DNA from: Ophioderma brevispina
Lineage: Eukaryota > Echinodermata > Ophiuroidea > Amphilepidida > Ophiodermatidae
NCBI GenBank assembly: GCA_023653785.1
Contig: JAMKCH010035778.1
Location: 16,568-80,567 of the forward strand
Reading direction: 5' to 3'
Length of the DNA stretch: 64,000 bases
The notes under the pieces were generated by a model. The model had not been told where the DNA came from and ran no database searches. It worked only from the letters and a program-made list of their open reading frames with translations. Both the position numbers and the translations under genes were made by a program. This document shows, one piece after another, positions 35,200-47,304 of this stretch; the first letter of the stretch is position 1; each line of letters opens with the position of its first letter.

Positions 35200-36240
35200 A
35201 AATTCATATTAAATGGATGAAAACTAAAGAAAGTATAAATACCGGTTATCGAATACTCACTGAGCCTTAGTATGGCTAGTCTCCCATCCATATTCCCCTT
35301 CAGCTGCTGCAATGCAGGGTGGCTGCACGTAGCAAGCTGGCGGATTGTCAGGAAAGTAGGGCAAATGGCGCGCTTTGGCAAAGTATGGAGGGATGCTGTG
35401 GCTGCAATCACTTTGCAAGACCTCTAATGGGTTGAGACGCAGGTCCTCATGAGAAGTGGAAACGTCTCTTCCACACACCAAGGACTTCTCCACCAATCTC
35501 CGCTATGGTCAAAGCGGAGTTGTACCTCTCTTCAGCGTGGTTTGTAGGATTGCGTAGAGGAGTCCAAATCAAACATGGATGACAAGGGTATCCACTGTCT
35601 CCTAGAATGATCCCTCTTCTTTCTCGTCTCGCAAATTCCTCCCACAAGGCACGTTCCGCCAGCTGCGAGCTATGGGTGCTGCCAGGATGCCTCACGACGA
35701 TGTTAGTTATGAACCATTTGGCATCACTACCACCTGACAGTGATGGGTGAGTACTCTTTCTGCATACATAGCTCTTCATGTTCAGTTGTTGATTGGCATC
35801 TGACGTGGGTCCATTCAAACAATTCCCCACGACACCTGGAACCCTGCAATGTCAAAAACTCATGTTGTACTATTGGGGTATCCGGGGGTTGGAAACTTCA
35901 CAACTTGCGGAGCAATACCTCACCACTGCATCAGATTACTCGATGGTGATCCTACTTACACGTGGTTGCGCTGACATCGCTCAATCTGCGCAGAACACCT
36001 GAAAGTTCTGTGGCATAGAAGCGCAACGCTGTACATACTTGCAACACTGGAGGAATGGGGTGATTCCCCCCTGAGAGTTGGGCCTCCAATTCATCATTTG
36101 TAGATCAGTAAGTCCATTATCGCGTAGCGACTTAGACGAAATTTGTAGCCAACTACATCATCAAAGTTTTCAAGTGGATTTGATCGATCTTTGAAATCCT
36201 ATCTACGGAGACTCATCGAGCAAAAACACGTGTGCAGCCC
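35200..36240 (-). pseudogene. HARBI1-type (DDE_Tnp_4) transposase of the Harbinger element
   Basis: The nuclease excises and integrates Harbinger elements. Reading on the minus strand, an N-terminal FKDRSNPLENFDD and KFRLSR segment lies near 36200-36130. A damaged central part with VPGVVGNCLNGP follows near 35850-35800, where the family has the first catalytic Asp in IDG-TH. A clean frame (35830-35447) then carries VVRHPGSTHSS (normally PGS-HDS), ILGDSGYPC at about 35605-35580 with the second catalytic Asp, and GGEVLGVWKRRF with the third acidic residue. The C-terminus follows in another frame as HEDLRLNPLEVLQS (to about 35260). The first Asp and several frames are lost, so it is inactive as written. 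Its position next to the right inverted repeat supports the element call. Confidence 0.85.
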
Positions 36241-36269
36241 ATGGTGTGCTTGGCGCAAATTGCTGAATG

Positions 36270-36459
36270 AATACTAAGGGCAACTTTTAAGGAAGCTATG
36301 AGGTCCCTTAAAATTTGACCTAAATTGGGCACGTTAAGGGTAACACTTACCCTTAAAGGTGTTGTGAAATGCACTTAAGTGTAACTCTTAAAATTTACCT
36401 CAACTTAAGGGAAACCCTTAGCCAAGTTGCACTTAAGTGTGCTTTGTGAATACGGCCCC
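36270..36459 (-). repeat. Harbinger right terminal/subterminal inverted repeat
   Basis: It ends in GAATACGGCCCC. The stretch carries CTTAAG, TTAAGGG and ACTTAAGTG words, mirroring the left end at 25918-26095. Confidence 0.75.
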
Positions 36460-37459
36460 AGTAACCTATTTTGTTGGATAATGTGGAAACTAAGCATAAC
36501 AATAAGGCAAACTCTTCCTTATTTCAATCTTTTAAGCTAGGGAAACAATTTTCACCACATATTAACCGAATCACAGCAACTTATAACTTTTTTCCCATGT
36601 ACACACCAAAATTGATTATTTTTCACTATTTTTATATTTTACCCCTTAACTCCGAAACTATAAGCCATAGTTGTGTAAACTATTCCCTTTTTTGGAATCC
36701 TTGTAAACAGACAAATATCATGGTGTGCTTTTCAACACAATCGGAGCACTTTAACATTTTAATACTGTATAACCTTGAAATCAAAGCTGGGGTCCATTAA
36801 GGGGTGTTGACAAGTGCTTCTATCAATTTTATGGATCATCAATGCCTAAAGTACTTGTGTGCAAAAATTCACAATTTTATCTGAAAGCGCACACTCTAGA
36901 GTCCCCTGTTATTATTTGCAAGAAGAGTTTACATCATTTTTTACAAAATATGGCCAAAAAATATTCCATAAGGGCTATTGCATTCCCTGAAAGTATAACC
37001 TTTTGTCACTCATTATCACTTTTGAAAGTTTTTATCATTATTTATGATAAAAATGTTAATAGTCGGAGAGATATGGTCTAAGTTATGGCCTGTCCGTAAA
37101 GTTGAGTATACACATTGTTTTTGCTGAAAATGATAGATTAGGGTGTGTAGAATAAGAATCTGCCGGGTGCCACCCGGGCATCCTTGGGCGTTTTGAGAAA
37201 TCAAAGATGGCGTCGCCATAAATTATAATTATCAAGTATTTTTGACGAACAACTGTACGGTCACATGAACGTTCTCTCTGACTATACCGTTTAGAACCTC
37301 GAGGAATGCTACGGTGAGATTTTGTCCAGAAAATAATGGTCCTGAACTATATTTTAACTCGTCTCATAGTGGCGCTATTCATGATGAGGTGTGCGCTTTA
37401 TTCCGTTAGCATGGTTAATGTGTTTATTTAAGTATTGCAAAAGAGCGCTGTTCTGCCGG
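36460..37459. other. No recognised gene
   Basis: About 1 kb with open frames of 60-110 codons lacking known motifs (the longest is plus 36471-36800). A short GC palindrome (GCCGGGTGCCACCCGGGC) lies near 37160-37178. Confidence 0.5.
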
Positions 37460-37645
37460 TTCGGATTGTGTGAAGTCCGCCTGTGGGCGCTCGTCTTGTA
37501 ATCCGAAAGTCCTGTGTTCGATTCCCACTCCAGGCGTAAAATTTTACTTCATTATTATTTTATCTTGAAGTTAGAGATTGCAATGGAAACATCAGAGTTG
37601 GCTATTGCCTTATGAGATAATTTAACTGCTTGTGGTCCTGGACCA
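37460..37645 (+). mobile_element. tRNA-derived SINE, family B, copy 1
   Basis: It contains GGGCGCTCGTCTTGTAATC (anticodon-arm-like) and a B-box GTTCGATTCCCACTC at about 37515-37530. It is followed by a shared body TTAGAGATTGCAATGGAAAC and ATCAGAGTTGGCT. The same order occurs at 55200-55390. The 5' A-box is poorly kept. The tRNA-like part cannot fold as a full tRNA, so it is not called as a tRNA gene. Confidence 0.75.
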
Positions 37646-38269
37646 TAGTATCGAGCCAGAATATCACACGTGCTCGAGGAATGTAGTGATCCCTAAAAAA
37701 TTCAATCAATTTTCAACAATCATAGAAAAACTCTTATTCATATTTTCGAAATATCACTTTTGGATCATAAACAAGCAGGGAAAAAACAAAAACTGTATTT
37801 GGAGTTGGCAATTTTCTTCATCCGATCTCTGGTATTGCGAGGTTTGGGGAAAGAATAGAAGATTTCTGGGTATTTCTGTCCCTTTTTTGAGTAATGGACG
37901 AAGTCCAAACACGCCATAACTCTACAATCAATTGGAATCTACTATAATTGAACTTTGAAATACAATCCGATTTTTGGCGACATTGAACAATGCTAAACAC
38001 AATACGTAAACACCCATGGGTTGCGCATCCCTATACAAATTTGGAACGCGGAAACCTATTCGTGTAGGTATTCAATGTTGTTTTCAGCTGTCGTTTCTTA
38101 TCTCTGAAACCAAACTATACAATAGATATTAGTTTACTTCATAGATTTACGTACAGAGGGAAACAAGACAATGACGTCGAAGAAAGATATGAAGATGAAG
38201 AATCGGAAAAAAAATACTAACTTTAATAAAAAATAATGTGGGCAAGAATAACGATGATATTGACCTTAA
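37646..38269. other. No recognised feature
   Basis: Ordinary AT-rich sequence. A 95-codon plus frame (37632-37919) has no recognisable domain. Confidence 0.5.
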
Positions 38270-39055
38270 CCTTAATGCCTAGGTGTTTCACTCACTTGGG
38301 CCTAAGGGGGGGGGGATCCTTGGAACCCCCCCCCCCCAAGGACACCACTTTCCCGGGAATTTCAATGAACTATACCACCTTTGAGGGGGCATAAGAACAA
38401 GGCCACAAGTGCAATATAAATGAGTTCCGGTTTGATCGTCGGGCAACACATTGTTTTCGAAATGCGGTCAAAATCGCTCAAAAGTAGTATGATGTTTCCC
38501 CCCCGCGGAAAAAAACCCAGCTCAACAGCAATACACATTGCAAATCATTGTGATGTGAGAGCTGGCTCTAAAGGACAATGTACATATATTAAACACAAAC
38601 ATTACCATTTTGTACATTCTGTATTTTTTTGGGGGGGCAGTCGTTTTTGCCATAGTTTTGTACAGGCATTGCGCGCAGTCTTTCGATGATGGAATCGCTT
38701 TTTTTCAGCACTTAACAAGGTTTAATTATTTTTTCTGATTTGTAATTTATTTTGTTCATGCATATGAACATACATAGCAAAAAAAATTTTCTGCAACCGG
38801 GTTTGCTAATTTTTAATTTTTAAACACACTCCCATTGTGCCTAAGGGGGGGTTACCTAGGGACCCAAGCTAATTATCTCATTAACCGGGCAAGAACAGTT
38901 TAGTATTTTTTTAATTGGAAAGAGCGCATCGATAGTTAACCCAATTACAAAACATTAAGTTTGGAAATTTTTTCACGAGTGAGAAATTGTTCGAAAACAA
39001 ATCTTGGGTACTATGGAACCCCCCCCCCCCCTTAGGCACTTAATTGTTCCTACAT
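38270..39055 (+). mobile_element. ~785-bp repeat with GCCTAAGGGGGG ends, copy 1
   Basis: It starts near CTTGGGCCTAAGGGGGGGGG and ends near CCCCCCCCTTAGGCACTT, so its own ends are inverted. A similar phrase, GTGCCTAAGGGGGGG, also lies inside at about 38838. The whole block recurs in reverse complement at 41395-42185. No coding region is recognised. The long G and C runs are likely to be miscounted. Superfamily unknown. Confidence 0.75.
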
Positions 39056-41394
39056 CACTATTTTATAGATTTGTTGTTGGTTTTTTATAAAACCTGTCTA
39101 ATATACTATCATGTGTTGAGAAAATGAAAGAAATCGTACCAAAAATAAACTAGATATGGCAGGTTTTGTAAGCAACACCCCTTTTCCCTCCATTCCTATG
39201 GGAAATTTACACACATTAACTTGTGTTTGTAAGAATGTACAATATCATGGATACCCATTTCATCTATGTTAATCATGATCTATTTAAGACCAATGTTCCA
39301 ACGGGAATATGAAACAAAAAAAAAAAAACAAATTTCCCCCAACAGCAATTCACTTGTGTTTTCAAAGCAGAAAACATAAACTGCCCATTGTTTAAGATAT
39401 TGCTAGGAGTTTAGTCCCATTGCCATAGCTTGTATCTATACCGGGATTACAGTAATAGTAGTTCGAAACCCTTACACATCAGGATTACCTGGGTGATATT
39501 TTGTGTGAATTACTATGCCAGTTCCACAATCAATTACAGTTACATTGATGATTTGCAATCTAAACTCTCACTTCATTACTTTATAATGCTATACCCCGTA
39601 TATCGTACATTAACGAATATCTTGCTTTAAAGGCTGATTCATAGATTTGGAAATAATAATTTTTTTGTGTATTTAATTAAAATGCCAACTATAACCAAAG
39701 ATAATCACCTTAAATGCCTAATTCAAAAGTGTTTGAGATAAATCAGATTTCGTTTTACATGTATTAAACATTTATGTGTAAGTATACAGTGCATAGGATC
39801 TGTGATCACAAATTCGGGGGGGTATCCGGAAATTTATACAAAGTTATCATTTTCTATGAAGAACTTCGATTTGAGCTTAGCTATTTCACACATGATTAGT
39901 GTATGAACAAGCTTTTTATGCAAAAACACAATTGTTAGAAAATGTGAGGGCGCCCTCCTCAGAATCTCTGAGTCATCCTTTAACTGTATAAATCCCATTG
40001 GAACTATATTAGATTTGCTTTAATTTAAACAACACCAATACTGTGATTCGTGTTTTATCAAGGCATCTGCATTCCTTGCACATTTTGTTTATTCACGTAA
40101 GTATATATAATATATATTCAAAGATAAGTGGAAGACGTAGAAGCCGAGAGTAGATTGAGGGCTATGACTAGGGAAAAGAAGATAGGTAGAATGAAATAGG
40201 AAACAAAATAGAAGAAAACAGTCATCTCCCTCTTTCTTGGTGCTGCTAACTTAGTTTATAACTAATTATTGTTAACACGTTTATGTCGTTTATTTTTGAT
40301 GCCATGTTAGGAATTGTATTATTTCGTAAAGTTTATAGCGGTTCCAAACTCTTTCGGCCCGCACGGGAGCAGGAAACTCATTTATCACGACCTATTTTGA
40401 TACTTTTACAGCAACGATATCATATGATGGCAATATGAAGATAATAGGTAACGTAGACATGCTTAGGCTAGCATCGGTAATGAAAATTATTACGAAAGGA
40501 CATGAAAAAGAGCACCAACAGCGTTGTTGGGGCTTAGGCATTTATATTTCTATGCAATTTACACGTGGGGAGTAGATACCTTGACCTTGCATGTTTTCTG
40601 AAGAAAGACGAGATCAAATTACAAGGATTTACTTATGTCGTATGTTACGGAATTCATTGAAATTCATAAGACAAAAGATTACACTCATTTTGATTATTTT
40701 TTGGGTCTATAGCATTGGAAAAAGATACCGAAGGTATTGATTATCGTAATTTGAAACACAATTATTTCATCTACTAGAGAAATTTTGAATCTTGATTTTT
40801 TAACTTTGCATGAAAGTAATGCCAACGTAAAGACTGGTACCCTTTTTACTCTGTCCACGGAATCATGCTGTATAAATACGCCAAAGAGACTTGGCATGAG
40901 TCTACCAAGTATGCCATGATATTCTTTGTTTGATATCTTTCACCAATGACAGTGGATATATCGAGCTTTGTTTTCATGTATAAAATTATGGTATTTCTAA
41001 ACTTGGTTAAATATTTTTAATATTTTTCTTTTTTTGAAGTTGTTGGTGGTCAAGAATTTTTTGACTCTCCCTGTAATAACAAAATAAATATTAATAATAT
41101 CATTTTACAAATGCAAGCTTCACCATAAAACAGCTGCAATTTTTCAATTTTTATCTACTCGCCAATAATTTTTCTTTTTTTTTTTTAATCTTTTTTATTG
41201 ATTATAATGGTCCGCCCCTCACATTCTTAATAGCTGTTAATGAACATTAAAACGTTTAAAGGCTCTTTATGTTTTCATCATGTACTCGAATTAGAAAAGC
41301 ATGTCTGTTTCATTCTATCTGGTTGATCGTTACAAGTTATTTTTGCAATGCTTTATACTTGTAACACATGCAAATGCAATCACTCTAGTAACAC
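39056..41394. other. 2.3-kb spacer between inverted copies, nothing recognised
   Basis: If the two inverted repeats are arms of one element, this would be its core. However, I find no transposase-like motif here. Open frames are below 70 codons and AT-rich. Small A runs and a short G run (39816-39822) are the only low-complexity features. Confidence 0.5.
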
Positions 41395-42185
41395 TTAAGT
41401 GCCAAGGGTGGGGGGGGGTGGGTCCATAGTACCCAGATTTGTTTTTCGGCGAACTCTAATTTTTTGTAAAAAAAATAAAAAAAATAAAAAATTTTGTAAT
41501 TGTGAATTATCGATGCGCTTCTTCCCATAAAAAAAATTACTAAAATTTCTTTGGCCCTGTTAATGAGATATTTCTGGGGTCCCCTATGAACCCCCCCCCC
41601 TTAGGCCCAACGGGAGTGTGATTTTAAAAATAAAAAATTAGCAAACCTGTTGCCAGAAAAATATTTTTTCCTTAGGTATGTTCATTATGCATGGAACAAA
41701 ATTAATTACCTAATCAGAAAAAATAATTAACCCTTTATGTGTGAAAAAAGAGCGATTCCATCATCGAGCGAATGCGCGCCATTGCCTGTTACAAACTTAT
41801 GGCAAATACGACAGCCCCACAAAAAATACAAGAAGTACAAAAATGGTTATGTTTGTGTTAATTATATGTTAAATCTGGTCCTTTTAGAGAGAGATATAAA
41901 CATCAAAATGATTTTGGCAATGTGTGTATGCTGTGTAAGCAGGGTCGAAGAAACATCATGCTACTTTTTGAGCGATTTTGACGCATTTCGGAAAACAATG
42001 ATTTGCCCCTAATTCCAGAGATAAACCGGAACCGGATTTATATTGCACCGGTACGCTGTATTATGCCCCTCAAAGGTGGTATGAGTTTCATTGACAATTC
42101 CTCGGGAAAAGTGGTTCCTTGGGGGGGGGGGTTCCCCCCCCCCCCTAGGCACCAAACGTGATTGTGAATGCAAACACCTTAGGCA
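41395..42185 (-). mobile_element. ~790-bp repeat with GCCTAAGGGGGG ends, copy 2 (inverted)
   Basis: This is the reverse complement of 38270-39055 along its full length. Matches include AAACATCATGCTACTTTTGA-like sequence near 41951 against TCAAAAGTAGTATGATGTTT near 38477, and TGATGGAATCGC against GCGATTCCATCA. The ends carry the same CCCCTTAGG and CCTAGGCAC phrases. The two copies differ by many small indels. A 91-codon plus frame (41737-42012) inside is not recognised. Confidence 0.8.
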
Positions 42186-43629
42186 CTAAGTGTTAAAATC
42201 TCATTCCCATGGCGCAATTCAATAGCTTTCATCACCAGTATATTGATCAATACACCCCCTGTATTAAGATTAGCCTGCCTTACCTCATAGTGAATGTTTT
42301 GAATTTCACATTCAGTCGTGCAAAGTTGATATATTGCAATCCATTCATGAAATTCGAAGATTTATTTGGCATTCTTACTTGTTTGAAGTCAGAAAGGCAA
42401 GGAAAATGGTGATTTTGTACACGAAACAATCACTTTGCCATGGCCTGCGACCAGTGTACACATTGCATAATAATTGTAACCACCACACCACCCACACCCT
42501 CCCCCATGCACAATCAATACAGACAGGCCCCAAAATTACCCAACAGAACGACCCTTCTATTTAAAAAAACTATGCCACGCAGCGCCGCGAAATGGTGAGC
42601 ATTGCATGTCTTACAATAGAGTTCACTTACTTTTTGCTTCACTCGTAGCAACGACCATTTGATATAATTTATCACCGATGACGTCGTTTTGTAAAGGTAT
42701 GGAAATCTTCCATCTTTACAGACGAAATCGGGCGTCTCATCTCTTACCTTCCCCTCGTTTATCCTGCTAAATCCTCCCTAAAGGCAGGAAACTCATACTA
42801 TTGACATTTAGACATTTGTTGCATTAAAAGGAGATCGGTTAAGATTTCGCACAACTAGCTCCCAATTTTTATACTTGCAAATATGGGCAAACCTTTTTAT
42901 GTATTCAGTGGTGTTATTCAAAGATATGATCGTTGACGTATTGAAGCTATTTTAATGATCCGTTTTCCACCGTTCCAAACGTCCATTTTTTCTCAAGCTT
43001 CTTAGGCTTCTCTCTTTTAAATATGAGGTTCTTTTTTATTATGACCTGAAACATTGAGTCTGTACACTTCTCAAATGCCTGTTATCAAGTTTATTGTTTT
43101 GTTTTCCGCTTTGAGTGATTGGGCTAATCAATCATTTTCCATCATTGTGCCAAATACCCGTTCAGAAATATACGTATAGATATTAACTGTGTCTTTGAAG
43201 TTCCAATAGATTACGCGTGCTGTTGTTATAAGAGTTGTATTTCAAGTTACGAGATGAAATATTGATGACATTCACTGTTGCAAATATTGGGAATCATTCT
43301 TTCCGCCATCTTGGCATAAAATCAATAAGATTGAATAACGGCATATCACCTGTATATGCCTGCAATGAGTGCTATTTGATCCAGGTGAACCAGCTGAAAT
43401 AAGTAACTGTTGGGAGTTCTGCCGATTGTTTTCATCAAGGGATCATCCTTGTCAAAAATATAAAGATGGAAAATGAGGAAGAACAGAAAAACACACACAC
43501 CTTTACCATTGCCTTAAAAATTTTGTAATTTTACCAGACTTTACACTTTTTTAAATGACGGTCAGCCTCGGTTATTCAACAGTATTCAAGCTTTATTACT
43601 GATATCAATAAACTTTTTTAATAAGGAAT
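42186..43629. other. No recognised gene
   Basis: About 1.4 kb of AT-rich sequence with short frames only. No terminal repeats or motifs were found. Confidence 0.5.
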
Positions 43630-45640
43630 TTCACTCCCTTTAGTGCCCGAGGGAGGGGGGGGGCGGAAAACCACGATTTCCCGAAGGATTTTTTGCATCG
43701 AATTTATTATACCACATTTAAGGGTCATAGGACAACACCAATCATCAATAAAAAATGAAATTTATTATTATGGGCTGGAAATTAAGGGCAAACTTGTTTT
43801 CAAAGTACCCATCCCGAATATTGGGCAAAAAGAAACGGAAAGCCATGAGCCTTGCGCTTACATGAAACTTTTTGAACATTAATTTTATGTTGAATCTACT
43901 CTAGAAGAACCTAATTAATTACCGGGTGCTCAAATAAAGGAAACCCTCAAAGCGCCCTCTATTTCAGGACGAAGAGAAAAAGTAAGACCATATGAACTCA
44001 ATACCATCTGAAAAGTGCATTTCATAAGGTTTCCGACACCGAAAAATCTGTCCAAAAGGGCACATATTGATTTTTATTTTATTATTTTACTTTTTTTATT
44101 TTTTAAGTTTGAAGATTTCCCCAAAAGACTCGCTGTAGGATAATTTTCAGGACATTTTTGTTTAGTTTTGGTGTGGGTGGTGTTGTGTGTGTGTTTGTTT
44201 TCTTTTTTTTTTTTCTTGCGACAAAGGTCAGTTCTGATATTGAAAAGCTTGTTTCATCAATTATTAGAAATTCCAAGATCTCCCTCTTCCTTCTTCTTAC
44301 TGCGCTGCTCTTTTCCCTCTACTTTGGCTGCCGCTAAGACGGATACAGGCCTGCGCTCTTTTCACTTCTATTCGACATGTCAATCGAACTCGGTCTCAGT
44401 CTGGAATATTTTTCAAAGAACTTTTCCCAAACCGTGTTGTTTTGGAATGGGACATGCCGTCGAGAGGCAGGCGAGATCCCCATAATTTGACTCCTCAAAC
44501 TTCGACCTATGTGGGAACATTAAGAGTAAAGTGTAATGCACAGGGACTAAATCGACCCAGCACATTTGCCAGAACTGCGCAACATAATAAGCGATGCCTT
44601 TGCAAGCCCTCCGAATGACAAGAATGGTTCGCAATCGATCATGTGAAACGAAAAGAAAGCGCAAGCATTTATCCTTCTAAGAGTAGCCCCATGGAGGGCA
44701 AGCCGCAGTAAGAAGAAGAACCATTCAATATCAGAACTGACCTTTGTCGCAAGAACAAAGAAAAACCATAAAAGAATGTGCTTGGAGATGTGTATTGTCT
44801 AAAGACACCCAAAAGAGTAACAATCGGTGGCTAAAATGAAAAAGTGGAACAAATTTCAATCGCTATACTCGGTCAATATGTGTCCTTTTGGACATACAAA
44901 ATCGCTTTTCCCGATGTATAATTAATTTGTAGGGTTTAAGATATTTTCTCTTTTTCTCCTGCGTGAAATAGAGGACGCTTTGATGATTTTATTTTAGACA
45001 ACCCGGGTGTAGAATTCAGTCACGGCCGGACTCAAAGTCCGTCTACAACGGTAAAGAATAGGGCACAAAATTCAGTTGACTCTTCACCTGACAACATTAG
45101 TTTTCATCCTTCATTCCGTTATCGTCCTATGAAGCCCTGTATGTGGCCTCCACCCGCGGACTACAATCTGCTCTCCACAGCAATCACACCGTTATTTAAT
45201 AACAAACAATGCAGTTTTATACAATCCTGTAAAATACAATCCTTCAAAATACACGTCATTTTCCCATAGAGTACAGTAACGGTTTAGCACGTCCACGGTT
45301 TAATGTATTTTCAGCTCAAAAAGGGTTAATTATTTTTTATTGTTATACTAATAATTGTTACTTACATGTATGTGTGCACATATAACAGCAAAAAAATGGC
45401 TACGGTTCTTTGATATTTTAAAATTTCTCGACGACTTCCGTTAGTGCTCAATGGGAGGGGGCATGGGACCCCCCACTACTTAACTCATTAACGGCTTGAC
45501 CAATTTTATTATTTTTTGTATGAAAAGAGCGCCATTTAAAAGTCTGAAATTACCCAAAATACCACGCCTAAAGGGACAGCGCGAAAACACATTTTGGGGT
45601 AATGGAACCACCGCTCCCGTCCTTAAGTCTGAATTTAACA
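43630..45640 (+). mobile_element. Diverged copy 3 of the GCCTAAGGGGGG repeat, split by a foldback
   Basis: The left part (about 43630-43900) follows copy 1 from its start: TTTCACTCCCTTTAGTGCC, a G run, TATACCACATTTAAGGGTCATA. The right part (about 45300-45640) follows the second half of copy 1: GTGCTCAATGGGAGGGGG, TTAACTCATTAAC, GAAAAGAGCGCC. Between them lie the foldback at 43921-45008 and about 290 bases of unassigned sequence. It is more diverged than copies 1 and 2 are from each other. Confidence 0.65.
43921..45008. mobile_element. ~1.09-kb foldback element with ~0.4-kb inverted arms
   Basis: The outer ends are ACCGGGTGCTCAAATAAA on the left and, in reverse complement, ACCCGGGTTGTCTAAAATAA on the right. 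Further matched pairs are CAAAGCG-CCTCTATTTCA, CCAAAAGGGCACATATTGA, and CTTGCGACAAAGGTCAGTT (44214) against its complement (about 44744). Arms pair at least from 43921 to 44350 and from 44690 to 45008. The centre is near 44480. No transposase is visible. It interrupts copy 3 of the GCCTAAGGG repeat. Confidence 0.8.
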
Positions 45641-46233
45641 ACTTGAAAGCAGAAAAACTTTAAATAAATACTAGTTTTTGAAAATTTTGAAAATAGTTTT
45701 ATACTCTTACCGTTATCATATTTTCCCTTTCCCGTAATAGTTAGGTGCTTTTGTTATTTACCGGTTTTAATGTAAGAATATGAAAACTATGAAATCTTTT
45801 TTCCCTCTAAACTGTGTTAAATGACCGCAAATGGATTGCACATGTCCTTACTTTTAATAACAGATAGCTTGGTGAAATTGAATGTTTGAACAGGGCCGCA
45901 GTTCCGATCCTCGCGAAATTAATTACACCAGTTACATGTATCAAACCGATTGCACATTGAGCGAAATAGAATACACATCAGCGATATTGATCACCAATTC
46001 ACCAAATTTAAATACGTTTGTAAGTTATCGTTCAATTTCGCGCGAAAATGAAAGCTTGTTTGATTTTTTTTTGCTTATTCAAGTGTAGTCTATTGGCATT
46101 TTTTATATGGGTATCAGTGACCAGATTTGGAAAGCAAGAGCAAGGGGACCATATACATTTTGCAGTGCAATATTTAGACCATTGAACTGTCCCTAGAGGA
46201 ATGTAGAGGTAAATGTGTCGTCTGATTACCATA
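45641..46233. other. No recognised feature
   Basis: AT-rich, with one 68-codon plus frame (45882-46088) of no known likeness. Confidence 0.5.
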
Positions 46234-47304
46234 CAGCCTGTCTAAAAAATGGTACAACAAAACGCGAATTTTTTTCAATATTATAATCTCATATAAACAA
46301 GTCGTATTGTACATCACATTAAAGTCGAAAATACCAGGCTTGCCAGGATATTTTGTTTTCATCCCATTTGCTTGTTTTCATCGAGTTTACTTACTGGAAC
46401 ACAAAACTCGAGTTTGTGCCACTTTCTGGTTGAGTGAAAACGGTGAATGAATTGTTAAACATAAGTTATTCACACTTGAGCAAATATGAACAGCTTGTAA
46501 AAAGGATTAACTTAATAAAGAAACTCTTTAAAAGTTACTTAATGGTGGAAGTTATGATCAGTAAGTTCGGCTTTAAGATAAAGTGGATACATTCGACTAC
46601 TGTTGTTTGTTAGAAAGAACCATGAGCGTACAGCCGGCGTACAACAACCTGTAGGGGAGTTTTATGGTCTGAAGTATCTAGGAAACGCAAATTCCTACCA
46701 ACATTTTGATACTTTGCTTCCATATTCAAATTTGTATTGACTTCAATAATTAGTAAATGCACAAAGATAGTGCAATATTCTTAAACCATTTCTTTGGATT
46801 GGAGTGTTTATTTTTGGTTGCAATTACATTCCTTCTGGCATGATTTAACAGATACCAATTTGAAATAAATTCAAAGTTCCATTTCATTGACGTGCACTAA
46901 ATATTTGTAATGTTTATATTTATGAAAAGATGAATATTATCATTGAACTGATTATGTTGACTATTAAAACTTGTGTCGATAAAACTAGACTTCTTTTGTT
47001 TACTTAATCTGTGTTTTGTTTCTCTTGTCAAGTTGCAATCTTTTGTTTTGAGGTTTAACACAGCATGGCAGTTTACACTGGGCGAAGCAACTCTGCCCAT
47101 GCATAAAAGTGGCACAAAATCGATTTTGGTGTATCGCATTTAAATTGATTATATCTCTGGATTGACAAAAGCAAATAAGATGAAACAAACACCATTGGAA
47201 AGCCTGGTCTTTGTTCTTTAATATTATGTCAAGTAAGAATGACTTATTTTGAAATTTCATATTTAATTTTTTTCTGATTGTACCATTTTTTTTGAGACAG
47301 GCTG
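46234..47304. mobile_element. ~1.07-kb element with long terminal inverted repeats (CAGCCTGTCT)
   Basis: The left end CAGCCTGTCTAAAAAATGGT (46234) and the reverse complement of the right end, CAGCCTGTCTCAAAAAAAATGG (to 47304), match. The match continues for about 200-250 bases with gaps (CCAGGCTT, TTTGCTT, TTTGTGCCACTTT). The outer sequence is like Tc1/mariner-type ends, but no transposase and no clear TA duplication are visible. About 500 bases of unmatched core lie between the arms. Confidence 0.75.

Larger units (their letters stand above)
25918..36459. mobile_element. Harbinger-type DNA transposon (~10.5 kb including a nested retrotransposon)
   Basis: The left end GGGGCCCGTATTCAGAAAAC (25918) and the reverse complement of the right end, GGGGCCGTATTCACAAAGC (to 36459), match. 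Both run into about 170 bases of CTTAAG/TTAAGGG-rich subterminal sequence. GGGC-GTATTCA-type ends are typical of PIF/Harbinger elements. Between them lie the two genes that class carries: a Myb-like accessory protein (plus) and a HARBI1-type nuclease (minus), arranged convergently. About 4-5 kb of Ngaro-like retrotransposon separates them, which explains the unusual length. The expected 3-bp target duplication is not obvious (ACC on the left, AGT on the right). Both genes are damaged. Confidence 0.82.

Noticed and set aside
37475..37532. tRNA-Thr-like sequence (TTGTAAT loop and B-box); also heads at 11895, 49607, 55205, 55931
   Set aside because: A-boxes, arms or acceptor stems are damaged, and each is followed by a shared SINE body, so they are not tRNA genes.
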